Assembly (NCBI GenBank): GCA_015680685.1
Contig: MNCI01030375.1
Location: forward strand, 62,001-126,000
Source: Gnetum montanum
Lineage: Eukaryota; Streptophyta; Gnetopsida; Gnetales; Gnetaceae
DNA length: 64,000 nt
Direction of reading: 5' to 3'
Shown here: positions 34,980 through 46,639 of the stretch, piece after piece
Layout: each line of letters opens with the position of its first letter
Position numbering within the stretch: position 1 is the stretch's first letter
Made by a program: the position numbers and the translations under genes
The notes under the pieces: model-generated
Databases searched by the model: none
The model's input: only the letters and a program-made list of their open reading frames with translations
Told to the model about the DNA's origin: nothing

Positions 34980-36400
34980 AATTAATGGATGCTTTCCATA
35001 TTTTTGTTTTACAATTTTTTATTCTTTTCTTATTTCTTGATACAAATTTTTCCTATCCTATTCAACTTTTTTCAAATTTTGTTTTCATTCCCTATGTCAA
35101 TAATCTTGCTTGTGAATAAAATGATCATGTAGCCCATTGAGGTGAGGTTTACTCTATGTTGTCAAGTCATTAGGGACTAATTGTTTGGATAGTGAGGCCA
35201 TGTCATCCATCCATCCATCTCATTAATAAGAGGCTCTTACCTTGGTCATAATGATATTCTTTTCCATCATCAAACTAAAAATAAATTTGTAATCATTGTG
35301 CTTGGATAGAAAAGTGTAGAAAAAAGGGAGAATGTGAAGGATGTGACATCAAGGGGATTTGTGGATTCTCTTTAACCACTTCTGTATGTTCTATCATGTT
35401 GCTAAGGTTGTAATTATATCCTTGTAGATTTAACAAAAAATGGAAGTAAGAGTAAAATAAAAGGGCACTGAATAAATTTTTGAGAATCCCACTAGAAAGA
35501 CATGTTACCCATGCCTAAAGGTTGATGGATTTTTAGAATACATAAAAAAATAACATGCCATGAATAAACTCCTCCCTTGGATAGAACACCAAGTGATGTT
35601 GCTCCTTATAACTATGATAGTCCTATGGTTCTTAATTGAAGAGATGAAACAATGTGATGTCACTAGGAATGTGGTATGGACTAGGTTTAAATCTTGGAAA
35701 TAAGGGCTAATGATTACTTAACCATTCATAACACACAAGGATTCATTATGCCTATGGTAAGGCACCTCATGTTCCAATTTTTATAATCCTTTCTAAAATC
35801 CATCTCATCTCACCGTTTGTATCATCATAACTTGTGGTTTTATGTAACATAGAGTTATTTTCTAAAATTTGTGGTTTTAACATGTGTGTTTTATTTCACA
35901 TGTGTTACATTCAAACCCTTTGATTCCTATGGACATTTTTAAGTGTGTTTATACAAGGGCATTAAGGGTTGAAGTATGCTTTGTGGCGAATCCACTTGTA
36001 TAACTGTTTGTGACTTGTACTTGTTTGACACAACTACATCATCTTACACCTTCCAAGTGCATAAATGATAAACTCAAATCCTTCCCTTATCATATAACCA
36101 ATTCATTATATACCATAAATCTACTATCCTTTTCTTGCATCTTCCAAAGATTTTAATGTTGGTGATTCCATCTTCTAACACTTTTGATGCCTTAATATGA
36201 TTTTTCACTTACCCAAGAATTATGGATCTTACATGAAAACTTCCAACCAATCACAAAACTTCATTTTTCATGTTGAATATCCTCATTCAATGCATTTTCA
36301 AGAACCTCGATATTGACTACCTGATATTAGGTGGGACTCGATGTCAAATACTCGATATCAGGTCCATCAAATCTATAAAAAGGACCCCCATGGTGTTCCA
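34980..36400 (+). repeat. Region C spacer of element Y
   Basis: Starts with a T-rich tract, then 'gtgaataaaatgatcatgta' and the 'ggatgtgacatcaagggga' block at about 35340, collinear with 19640-21290. No protein recognised. Ends in the promoter-like module at 36295-36400. Confidence 0.75.
36295..36400 (+). promoter_or_regulatory. Internal promoter-like module (GATATC repeats plus TATA)
   Basis: Three or four GATATC/GATATT-containing repeats followed by TATAAAA at about 36374 and a C-rich patch (GGACCCCC). The LTR U3 of the same element has the same arrangement: GATATC repeats then TATAAAT. It stands about 600 bp before the post-pol ORF, as if to drive it separately. Confidence 0.5.
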
Positions 36401-36983
36401 AAATCCATTATCATCTTTTGTAGCTAGGGGAGGTTTTGCATTTTTCTCTCTCAACTTAGAGCTCTATGCAACCAAATTCCACACATGATATCTTGCTCCA
36501 TACCACTTCGATTTTCGTGGTTTTTGAACCTAGAGTGTTCAATTTAGTTGAGGGAGGATACTTGTGTAGAAACCTTACACCAAATTTTCAAAATTTGCTA
36601 TCACCTGGAAGGTATTATAAGGGTAATAATGTTAAAAAATTTAAGTATTTTAATGAACAATCAATTGTATGAATGCCAGAACCTCTAATTCCCTTACCCG
36701 AGGGACCATAACTATCATTATAAGTCATACACAAGGGAAAAGAAGCCAATTGCGAAGGATCATAAAATAGGTCATAAAAGAGGTTAACACTTTTTGGGCA
36801 TTTTTCTTGAATTTTTTCTAACTCTACAATAATATGAGCTAAATAACTTAATAGAACTAAGGTCATGAGTAAGGTATNCATATGAGCTAAATAACTTAAT
36901 AGAACTAAGGTCATGAGTAAGGTATAACCCTATTAATGATAAATGACAATACCTTAGTAACATCAAGCCCTTGGTGCTTGTAG
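36401..36983 (+). other. Leader before post-pol ORF of element Y
   Basis: No stable frame. Contains an N (36878) flanked by two identical 46-bp copies (36832-36877 and 36880-36925). The last bases GCTTGTAG directly before ATG look like a 3' splice site. Confidence 0.5.
36832..36925. repeat. Exact 46-bp duplication around an N (assembly join)
   Basis: Identical 46-bp copies on both sides of a single N: the typical trace of two overlapping contigs joined without merging. Confidence 0.85.
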
Positions 36984-39657
36984 ATGGTCCCAAAAAGAGG
37001 AGGACAAAAAGGACCTTTGCAAGGTGTAAGCAAATGCCTGAGAGGTGGTAGAGGCTGACTAGAAGGACAAGGCCCACCAGTTGAGCATGAAGAATATGAG
37101 GCTTAGTCATTTAGCACTCATCAAGAAGCTCCTACTATAGGGTAGTCGGTCCAAGGAGAGGCTATAGAACCATAGGCCCCAATGCAAGGACAACAACTCA
37201 CATTATCCCAGGAATACCTCAAAGCCATCCAAGAGAAATCCATGTTGACCACGGTCATCGTGGAAATGAACTTCAAGCCATTCATGGAATTTTCCTTTGA
37301 GGTAGTTAGAACTTAACTTCAGGCATCACCTCTATGGCACATTCTCTCTGAAAGTGGGAAATGGTACCTTAAGAAGATGTACCAGTTTTGGCATAATAAG
37401 GAAGAGGACATCATATTCAACATTGGTGAAGTCACTATCTCTTTTTTAGTCAAGGCAATTGTAGAGTCTTTGAACCTATTAAATGTGGGGGCCAAGGTGG
37501 TGCATCTATCCACAAGACCTAATGTAGAAACTAGGAAGTTGTGGCTAAAACAAGCATATAACAAAGATAATGAAACACATAGCAAGTTGACTCTAGAAGA
37601 GAGGACTTACTTTAAGATCGGCACCTACCATCTCTTCCCAACTAAAGGGCTCAACACAATATCAACTTATGCAGCCAGAGGAAGTGTAATCTTGATGAGT
37701 AAATACAATGTCAATTTTTCACAGTTGTACTTCATGGAAATCCAAAGGCAGTTCAAGGAAAGAAAGGTAGGGAAGCCAATACTCCTATTTTCTTACCTAA
37801 TCAGAAATCTCTACAAGCACACCAGAATCCTAGGCTACACTAATGATGTTCCCATGAGGGCTTAGAATGATTCCTTCATTGAACTGCTCAAACCAGCAAT
37901 ACTAAGAAAAGACCTTAGTGAGGAATAAGAACAAAAAATAGAAGAGGAGCTAGAACAAGAACTTGAATGGGAGCTCGAACAAGAACTAGTGCAATAGTGA
38001 GAACCACAAGTTCCACGGCCATTACCAGAAGATTATAGGCTTGCAATGAGCCATCTGTAGAAAATAGCTAAAACTCTTAGTTGGGGAAGTAGGGATGAAT
38101 CAAAACTCTTCTGAGTCATTAGTGATGTTGTGTAGTCCACAATTTCTACCAATCCATCAAGGAGAAAGATTTCTTTACAATCAAGAGGAGAAGCCTAATG
38201 GTTATAGAAAATCTCTAGAAATGCCACATCTTTTCAAGTAATGCTCTAAATAGAAGAAGGTGTTATCGTCATGGTCATGTAGCACCAAGATAAGGTAGGC
38301 ATAGTAGAAGTTATCATAGATCACATTAAAGAATCTTTTAACATGCATGTTATGCCTCTAGTGGACTTGACTAGGACTAAAGATGCCCAAATGCTAGTTA
38401 GGACTTTGATGACTCCTGCAACCCAATAGGATGTGCTTGATAGATTATTGTAGATTGCACAAGTGTAAAAACTCTTTTTGACATCCCCAGTGATGTCATT
38501 GTAGTTCAATTAGACCTCATTTCCATAAAAGGGAAGCTAGTTATGGTAGAGACTAGGGCAAAGCATGCAAAAATAAAAGTGCATTAACTACAACAAGAGC
38601 CAGCCATCCTAAAAGCTGAAAGATGGAACCCTACCCAATTCATCATGCTTGACTAGTGGAAATAATTCTAAATAGATTAGCTGGGTCAATGGATTGAATA
38701 GAACAAAGCTATTGAACAAGAAAAGGAGAAAGCGGCCTGGAATGCCTTAGCTACCGAAGCTTAAGCATATGTCCATAAGAAGGTATTGACCACTACATAA
38801 GAAGAGAATAAATAGCTTTCTATTGATAATGCAAGGTTGACCATTGTAGAGAAACAAAAAAATATCTTGGAAGAAAGTGTTCACCAATTAAGAGAACAAT
38901 TAGTGAGGATCAACCAAGACATAAGTAGATTGGCTAGAGAAAATTGAATCCTCTCAATGGAGGAGGTCCACACAATACATACAAAATTTACAATTGAGAT
39001 AAGCATGTGGCAAAACAAGGTCAAGAAACATGAAAATTTGAAGGAGAACTTTTGGGACCAAATTGGCATGTACAAACAAATTAATGAAAAAGAAATCTAG
39101 ATGGCAAAGGCCTTCATCAATTCCATATCAGCATAGTATCTTGACTAGCAATCAATCCTAGATAACTATGCCTTGGTCCTTCTTCTTTACTTTTGCTTCA
39201 TGGATCCAAAAATAAGATATAACAGTAAGTAGTGGTCACCTATGTGCTATATGAAAAAGAGTTTACAGATAGGAAAAGTGCTCTACAAAACCCTCATGTG
39301 GAAAACTCAAAATTGGAAGCAATTAAGGCTCACTATCATGGACAAAGAGATGTAGCCTCAAACTTGGTCAAGAGATTGACATAGTACCATGAATTGAAAG
39401 AAAAGTCTAGGGCCTTTGAGAAGGAATGATGATAGTTTGTAGATTGGTATGTGAAAACAAATAAAATGTTCCTATAGCTACCATGTCTGTGGGATGTATA
39501 GATTCCAATACACATCAGCTCATCCACCTAGATAGTACATGATCCAATAATGAAGGAGGAGAAGTTGCAAGCACTCATAAATTGCTATAAATTCTAGAAG
39601 CCTAATGACAAGGAAAAGCAGCCCATGAAAGAGTCACTACCTCCAAGAACTACATGA
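36984..39657 (+). pseudogene. Post-pol accessory ORF of element Y, copy 2 (best preserved)
   Basis: ATG 36984 (MVPKRGGQKG) to TGA 39655-39657. The globular part is readable as a 162-codon open stretch (37377-37862) including MYQFWHNKEEDIIFNIGEV, RKLWLKQAYNKDN and ISTYAARGSVILMSKYNVN. A Glu-rich stretch and a long coiled-coil-like C-terminal half (38.5-39.4 kb) follow. The globular block follows the pattern of the plant-transposon domain found in extra ORFs of Athila/Tat elements; role unknown. Stops, mostly TAG, disable it. No signal peptide or membrane segment, which argues against an envelope protein. Confidence 0.65.
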
Positions 39658-39833
39658 GTTTTTCCCAATTTTGTTGTTTTATCATGTTGTGTCCATTTTT
39701 GTAAGTCACCACTATGGCATGGAAAAGTTAGTTTGTGTGTGTAGTTAAGTCGCCCAATAATCCCATACCTTCCTAACATTTTGTAAAGAGCTTGTTCCTT
39801 ATTTTTTCTAACTTGAGGATAAGTTTTCATTTA

Positions 39834-39845
39834 GTTGTGGGGGTA
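39834..39845 (+). promoter_or_regulatory. Polypurine tract of element Y
   Basis: GTTGTGGGGGTA immediately before the LTR start TGATGAGTC, nearly identical to the tract at 3487. Confidence 0.8.
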
Positions 39846-40414
39846 TGATGAGTCATGTTTTGCAGGGCTCTGATATCGAAGCCATGACATCAAGTATCCA
39901 ATATTAGAGCCATGATGTCGGGTATCTGATATCGGGGCACAACCTCCAATGTTGGGGATCCGATATCGCCTCTTTCACGTGTGCTTATAAATACCACACT
40001 TGAGTGCATAGTTGGGATATAGAAAATAGAGTTAGATTCATAGATTTTCAATTTCAAGATTTGTTAGATTCTAGTGCATGCCTACAATGTGATGTTAAGT
40101 GATTGTACGACATTCTTATTCAAGTGTGACATACTTGGATACATTACATGTTCAGCAATAAAGATCAAGATTACTTCCATTATTGTAGCATCCACTTAGC
40201 TTTATTACTACTTTTAGTTGCTTAAATGTTTACTATTTTCTTTAGTTAATGTTATCATTCATTGCTCTTTATTATTCTTGTCATTAAGGGGAATGAGTAC
40301 AACTAATTATGAGTGCTTAAGTATAACTACTTGGTAGCCTAGTAGTGTTATCATTTGGTATATCTAGTAATGGTACACTTGGTAATCTTAGCAATAGCTA
40401 TGCAAATTCTAAGG
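39846..40414 (+). repeat. 3' LTR of element Y, truncated by insertion
   Basis: Matches 31948-32520 closely; TATAAAT at about 39986. It stops at 40414 inside the block where the 5' LTR continues for about another 320 bp. The next base starts a second-family LTR. Confidence 0.85.
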
Positions 40415-42147
40415 TGAAACACCATCAAATTTGGGTTCCCAGGTCTCAGCTACAAATGTTTCTAAGTGTCAAAACTTGGAAAATTTTTTCTAAGTGTTGA
40501 GACTACGTTCCACACTACTGGGACTATGCTCTAGAGCATAGTTAGCATAGCTAACACATATAGCCTAGATTTGTAAGATTTTTCTAAGACAGTTACTGCA
40601 AAATTTTCTAAGTGTCCTGACTATGCTCTTCCTACCGGGACTATGCTCTAGAGCATAGTCAGCGTAGTTAGCACAAAAAATGGCTAATTTTGCAAATTTG
40701 ACTAAATTTCAAGCCAAAGGCTATTAGGATGGCTTAGGATGGAAAAAATAATTCAGCAAATTTTCTAACTTCTGAGGCTACACTCCCTAATACGCTCCAA
40801 AGTGTAGTCAATGTATTCTACATAAGGGCATCAGTTTTTCCAAGATTTTTCTAAGTGTTAAGGATACAGTTTCCCTATTAGGACTACACTCCAAAGTGTA
40901 GTCAGTGTAGTTTGCACTAGGCCTCATCTTTTGGCAAACCTTGTCTAACTGTTGGACTATGCTTTAGAGCATAGCCATGAAAAACTACCTCCAGAAGCCT
41001 CAAGAACTTGACATCAGCCAACATCTCAGCTTTGACATTCCCTCAGCAAGCAAGATAAGCAATTTACATTCCATTTGCACCCCCCATTTGCCCCTAAATT
41101 GTACCTACACTTGACACCACTCAAGAGAGTGGACAGTGTAGTCCTAAAGCATAGTCTCAAAAATTACATTATTTTGCATTATTTTTAGCTACTTTTTGGT
41201 CTATTTGACATTCACATATTTAGTCTTGGTAGCATAGTCATAGTTTGGCAGTCTCACAAGGTCCATTGGAGCACACCAGTAGAACACCATTTGCCTTAGT
41301 GGGAGCGTAGTTGAGGCTAGCATAGTCCTAGCTATCCCTCTGCCATGTGTAGCCTGATCCATAATTCACACTAATTGTAGCCCTATAAATACCACAACAT
41401 TTCACATTTTAGGGGTTGGCAAATCAAAGGAAAAGTTGGCATTTTAAAGCATTCAACCAATAAACTTGCATTCTAAGAACCTTGGCATCCAAGCGCACTC
41501 AACATTTTGACAAACTTTACGACACCACAACACTTTTTCACATCACCCAGCACATTGTCAACCACCACAACACTTTTTCACATCACCCAGCACATCGTCG
41601 ACCACCACAGCTCACAGGACATCACGGTAGCCAACCCGACAGGCTCAGACTCCACTATGGACATTAGTTTTCATAGCCCAGATACCCTAAGTCTGTAACT
41701 ACACTTAGCTATTATGCCTATTTGTACACAATGGACCTCCTTAACTCTCTTTGCAGTATACTACGCTCCCCACATTTGGGATGGTGCCAATTTCTCTCTT
41801 GCTCATTCTCCATGCATTTTAACATTTTTCCAACCTTCTATCAATCTACTAGCATTTTCTCATTATTTTCTTACATAAATTTTCATGTTCACATATTCTT
41901 TTCACATACTGACCCTTAACTACACTCACCTCCATGGGCATCGCAGACATCACAAACACCATGCAAACCCTCTTAACACTCATTTCATCGTAACACTTGT
42001 AAGTCCCAATTTGATCAACAAGACCATTCTAGGCACCCTACTTCTATTCCCAGTAATCCCTTGTGTGGATGTAGGGTCAAGGCTATGTAACCATGGACTT
42101 CTTGGTGTACCATTCTAGCCTCTAATGTTTTTAGTTGCTATAGTTTT
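40415..42147 (+). repeat. 5' LTR of second-family (Tat-like) element B1
   Basis: Starts TGAAACACC within the broken LTR of element Y. U3 holds four diverged copies of a unit of roughly 100-150 bp with 'agcatagtcagcgtagt' or 'aaagtgtagtcagtgtag' (40500-40920). TATA box (TATAAAT) at about 41394, and a 40-bp exact tandem pair at 41524-41603. The region from about 40970 onward is matched, inverted, at 50870-51960. The right end is set by the primer-site-like sequence that follows and is less certain than the left. Confidence 0.65.
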
Positions 42148-42148
42148 C

Positions 42149-42166
42149 TGGTGCTAGAAGAAGGCC
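42149..42166 (+). promoter_or_regulatory. Candidate primer binding site of element B1
   Basis: TGGTGCTAGAAGAAGGCC begins with the TGG expected to pair with tRNA CCA and stands at the LTR/leader boundary. The tRNA is not assigned. Confidence 0.4.
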
Positions 42167-42699
42167 CTTCACCATTTCCTTCTTTGGCCATTCCTTGGTT
42201 CTTGCTTTATGTGCTCTCTGCATCGTTGGTGTAGACTAGACCTCATAGTCAATTCCCCTAGAACCCCACTTGACAACACCATAGCATATACTTTACACTC
42301 AACCAAATTTTGGGTGCTCAATAGAGCGTAGCTAGCTCTAGCGTAGTGAGCATAGTCCTAGAGTTAGTCATTTTTCAGTGACTTATACTTAGTCATTTTT
42401 TAGTGCATTCCAAAGTTAGTCATTTTTCTATGTTTTTATACTTGGTTATTTTTCTGCACTTTTACACTTAGCCATTTTTTCAGTAACTTTATACTTAGTC
42501 TTTTTTTTTTTTTTTTGTGTTCTTGCATTTAGTCATTTTTTTCTTCAACTTTTGCAAATAGCAACTCTTTGCATTTTTCTTTTTTCATTATGAATCTTGA
42601 ATAGACATTGACCTCTGCCTCGAGCATAGTTATTGTTTAGACTATTTAGCGAAAGATTGCAATTGACCTTCCTGGGGCTAGGGGTCCTATTCAAGTAGA
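42167..42699 (+). other. Leader of element B1
   Basis: Non-coding. Contains repeated 'tagtcattttt' phrases (42365-42545) interrupted by a 15-T run. Confidence 0.5.
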
Positions 42700-44800
42700 G
42701 AGGCAATCTCTTAGGTTGTGCAACCTACCTTTTGAGTTCATGGTGCTAAATGATGAGCAATATTACCTCGTTTATGCAAAGCTCCTAGTGGATTTGTACA
42801 TAGACCACCAAGAAATGGAAGCAAAATGTGATTTTGAGCTTATGTACCGAAATGGGAGGGAGTGGTTCCATTTTGATTTTGACTTTATTCTACTCACAAA
42901 GGTCTACTAGTGGATGTTGGACAATCTCATCCGAAACATGGTTTGCAAGGTAGGGACTAACTATGAGGAGCCCCTATAGGAGGATCTAGATGAGTTTGAA
43001 GTTTGATCTGAGTATGATGACTCACTCCATGCCTTGTTCAAGTAGGCAGCCTCTACCTTCATGCCTCCATCATCTTACTAATCTATCTTTCCAAAGATAG
43101 TTGTCAATCAAGTGTCATCGCCTAGGTTTGCACCTATGGTGGTGACCCACTAAACACAATAGACGTGTCAGGAAGTTTTGCTTCCATTTAGTTTTCCTGT
43201 TCGCACATCTTTTATCATAACTTCATGGCCTATGTAGTCTTTGCAGCCTACCTAGCCTATTCAACCTATGCAGCCTTCTATGCCTTTAACTATTACACCT
43301 ACACAACCTTATGTGCACATTGTGCATGTGTCTTAGCTACATATGGCTCAGGCATCGTTAACCCTACTACCTATCATGCCTTAATCGCATACAGCTCAAG
43401 CATCATTCGTCCCGCCACCTATCTTGACAACATCCTTTACAATGGCCCAACCCACAAACACATGTTGGGGGCTAGGGGCTATGTCTGTGGCATAGCCCAT
43501 GCAACAAGCATTGCATGTGGTCACACAACCTGGAACTATGTCATGGGCCATCCAAACAGCATAACAAGCAGCATAATTGATGCAGCCCATTACAATCACA
43601 CCTGGCTTGGATCAAGCATTCCAGTTGATCCAAAGCCTCGTCGAAGAAGTCAAGTGGCTCAAGGCTACCTCCTCTGAAACCATCCATGTGATGGACTTTT
43701 ACTAGGATGATCTAATCAGTCCTATAGTACCACCACTAGCACTACCTACTTAGGTCCTACTACCATAATTCACCAAGTACAATGGTGAAGGAGACCCTAA
43801 CATCCATCTAGTGACCTTTTAGTCCAAATGCCTCCTACTGTAGGCATGGCCATACACAATCATTCATGTGCTCATCATGTCCTTAATGGGCAAGGCACTA
43901 GATTGGTACCGTGTGCTCCCTATGGCCTCCATCACTTCTTTAGAGGAATTTCTCACCTAATTCATCATGTGCTTCAAGTACAACTTGAAGCCTGAGGCAA
44001 CCCTAGACCAATTGATGCAAGTGAAGCAAGGCCACCTAAAGCCTATGCAAAAATTCATTCAACACTAAAGTGCATCACTTAATGAGATCCATGAGCCTAT
44101 CATAGAAATGCATGTGCTAACCATTTTCAAAGGCACAATGAACAACCTTATCAAGTCAAAACTGTATTACCTTGCCCCGCAGTCCTTAAGCCAAGCATTT
44201 GCTCAAACCAAGAGCATTTAGGATGTGGTGAAGGCCAGTAAGGATCTGGCCTACATGGCCTACAAAAACCTGGACATGAAGAAAGAAAAAGACAAGGACA
44301 AAGACAAGTAGGAGACTACAACAATCGCAACAGTGGCTAAGGAGGCTAAACCAACTAGTGCCAAACCAAAAGCCAAGCCACCCAAGGCCCTAGCCAATAA
44401 CAACAAGGTGGCTAGCTTTGTCATAGTAGCAAGCAACCAGCCTGCATCATCGACAATCATGACACTAGCTATCACAAGGCCTAACTTCAAGCATAAGGAT
44501 CCCTCAAAGTACACATTGTTTCCCATTAACTAATCCAAGCTCTTGGACCAACTGCTTCGGATTAGACACATCTAGTATAAGCAAATGTCCAAGGACTCTT
44601 GCAAGAAGCATGATCAATATTGCAAGCTTCTCAAGAATCCTTCAACCACACTACCTAATGAACCTTTAGTCCCTAGGCATTTCAAGTTGGACTGATTTTG
44701 CCAATATCACCAATTGCAAGGTCACGATATAGACTTTTGCATGGCTTTGTAGGATGATATACAATGCATGATTGACAAGGACAAGTTGGTCCTTGATGTA
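42700..44800 (+). pseudogene. gag of Tat-like element B1 (decayed)
   Basis: N-terminal block at 42716-42910 (LPFEFMVLNDEQYYLVYAK). An Ala/Thr/Tyr-rich low-complexity stretch (43225-43677) precedes the gag core at 43765-44215: FTKYNGEGDPNIHLVTF, ALDWYRVLPMASI, LMQVKQGHLKPMQKFI. The C-terminal knuckle reads F-C-Q-Y-H-Q-L-Q-G-H-D-I-D-F-C near 44698-44740 followed by CMIDKDKLVL, the C-x2-H-x5-GH-x4-C pattern seen in Tat-type gags. Scattered stops. Confidence 0.75.
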
Positions 44801-45542
44801 ACCAATCTGGTGTGCCCCCAAAATCAATCAATGGGGGTTTATAAGAACCCTCTCAATGTAAGCAGTACAGGGTACATCATCAACACTATCACTATTGGTA
44901 ATGATGCAGAACCAACTCAGGAACCATTCATGGTTCGTGCACCTATGATGACATCGAGACCTCCTTATCCTCAATCAATTCAAGGACCCCCTTTGTTATT
45001 AAGGTGTTGCCTCAGGTGCCCATAACACCCATTTTGGTCAAGGCCACATAGCACATTACAGCTGCAACAACCCAATTACCCTTGGTCGTAGGGGCATTGC
45101 AATGTGCAAACTCACTACCTATTCAAAGTCTGGTGGTGGGAAATATGTTAGTCCCTATCTACCCAAGGCTGCATCCTACAGCCAACACCAATAGGTAATT
45201 GACATGGCAACCTAGGAGGCCCAACAAGTATCTTACTGACCAAATTCTTAGGCAAAACTAGGAGAAAAGTGCACTAGGCCCACCAAATCCTGCCCTCTGT
45301 TCTCTATCGCAATGGCCCAACCAACCAAAGAGGCCACCACAATAGGAAACCAACAATGGAGCACTAAGGCTCTAAAGCAAGTAAGGCAAGCAAAGCGCAA
45401 ATCCCCTCCATAAGAGATTTGTCTCTTGGGCCACATGAAGGAGATGAAGGTCAACAATAAAGTAGTAGACAACAAAAATGACTTCCTTGATGCATTGACT
45501 CAGGTCAAGTAGGCTTTAAAATAGAAAAACACAACATTAAGC

Positions 45543-46300
45543 TTGTATGACCTAATAATGACCTCCTCCACCCACCACAAAGTGTTAGTCTGCATGTTGA
45601 CCTCTATCCTTATCATGGAGAACATCTTAGCAGATGAGCAATCCATCCACGCTGTGATGTTGCCTCCTCCAGTGCAAGACTTGATCTCAATGCCCCTAAT
45701 ATTTTGTGATGAGGCAATCAAGATGGACCTTGAGAAGGGTCAAGTCATTATTACACCGATGTTCATCACCATCTGTGTGGGGCAATGCAAAATCTATGGA
45801 GTGCATGTTGATGATAGGGCAACAACCAACGCCATCCCATACACAATCGTTGACAAGCTCAGTTTGGCTGATCAAATTAAACTAACAAAGACAACATGCC
45901 TTAAATCCTTCAATGGGTTGTATGTTGTCATAAGGGGAACATACACAATAGCCTTTGTGGTAGGGGAGAAATTCTCCACCACTGTTGAATTCATAGTGGT
46001 TCAGGAGATGCCATGTTTCAACCTAATCTTAGGTAGGCCCTAGCTGGCCCAACTATGAATTGTCTCCTCCCCAATCCATCAAGAAATCCAACTTCCATAT
46101 AAGGTGGAAATTTTATCATACATAGTGACAATGCAACCCCTTTGATCATCAACAATATTAACACTAAACAAGGGTTAGAGGTGGAGTTTCCCAATGACAC
46201 ACCTCCTATGAAGAACAAGGACGAGAAATGTGAGGCAAACCAACTTGAAGAGCCAGCGAAAGCCCCTAACCTTTCAAAGAATGCTTTGTAGGAAGAATTG
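45543..46300 (+). pseudogene. Retropepsin of element B1
   Basis: A 166-codon open stretch (45543-46043). VHVDDRATTNAIPYTIVDKL lies where Tat proteases have D-G/S/T-G-A followed by NAIP; here D-D-R replaces the catalytic triplet, so the enzyme is dead. CFNLILGRP at the end is the protease C-terminal motif. The frame then degenerates. At 46329 the sequence CAAG|GCAAGTACTG has the form of a GC-type splice donor, which would fit the intron known between protease and RT in Ogre-like elements. RT is not found downstream on this strand. Confidence 0.75.
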
Positions 46301-46639
46301 CCCTTTGATATAATTGGCAAAGGTCAAGGCAAGTACTGTATCACATGGTCCAACCCTTTGCACCTCCTAACCCACACTGGATTAGGAAACAACTACATGA
46401 CTAGGCATCCCCTTGGTTCAATAGGCACTAGATGCCTACTTGCTCCACTTTTCCATGCTTTTTTTGTTTGCATTTTGTTTGCATCTTACATTAGCTTGGT
46501 TGTTTTCATTTTTGCATTGTTTACCTTATGATGTGTTTATTTCTTATGTTTGTGCATTTTTGCTAAGTTTACATTTTCACTTGATTACTTTTGGCAATTA
46601 GTTTATACCTAAAAAATAGCAAAACACATAGAAAATCAT

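Larger units (their letters stand above)
31948..40414 (+). mobile_element. Element Y: LTR retrotransposon without protease-pol (family A)
   Basis: Order: 5' LTR (31948), primer site, gag, region C, post-pol ORF, purine tract and 3' LTR (39846), the last cut at 40414 by a second-family element. No protease, RT, RNase H or integrase between gag and region C. The two LTRs are similar throughout, with the U3 of the 3' copy 14 bp longer because of a different number of GATATC modules. Inserted in the protease of element X; the bases before the LTR are CACTA, but the partner duplication is not in view. Confidence 0.8.

Noticed and set aside
36984-39657. Envelope gene
   Set aside because: The position suits an env-like ORF, but no signal peptide, transmembrane segment or cleavage site is visible; the protein is globular plus coiled coil.
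41482-41700. Small secreted His/Thr-rich peptide gene
   Set aside because: The open frames are produced by the exact 40-bp duplication inside the LTR just after the TATA box.
43225-43677. Independent 150-codon Ala/Tyr/Thr-rich gene
   Set aside because: It lies inside the gag of the second-family element between recognisable gag blocks; the odd composition reflects a low-complexity, repeat-like linker.
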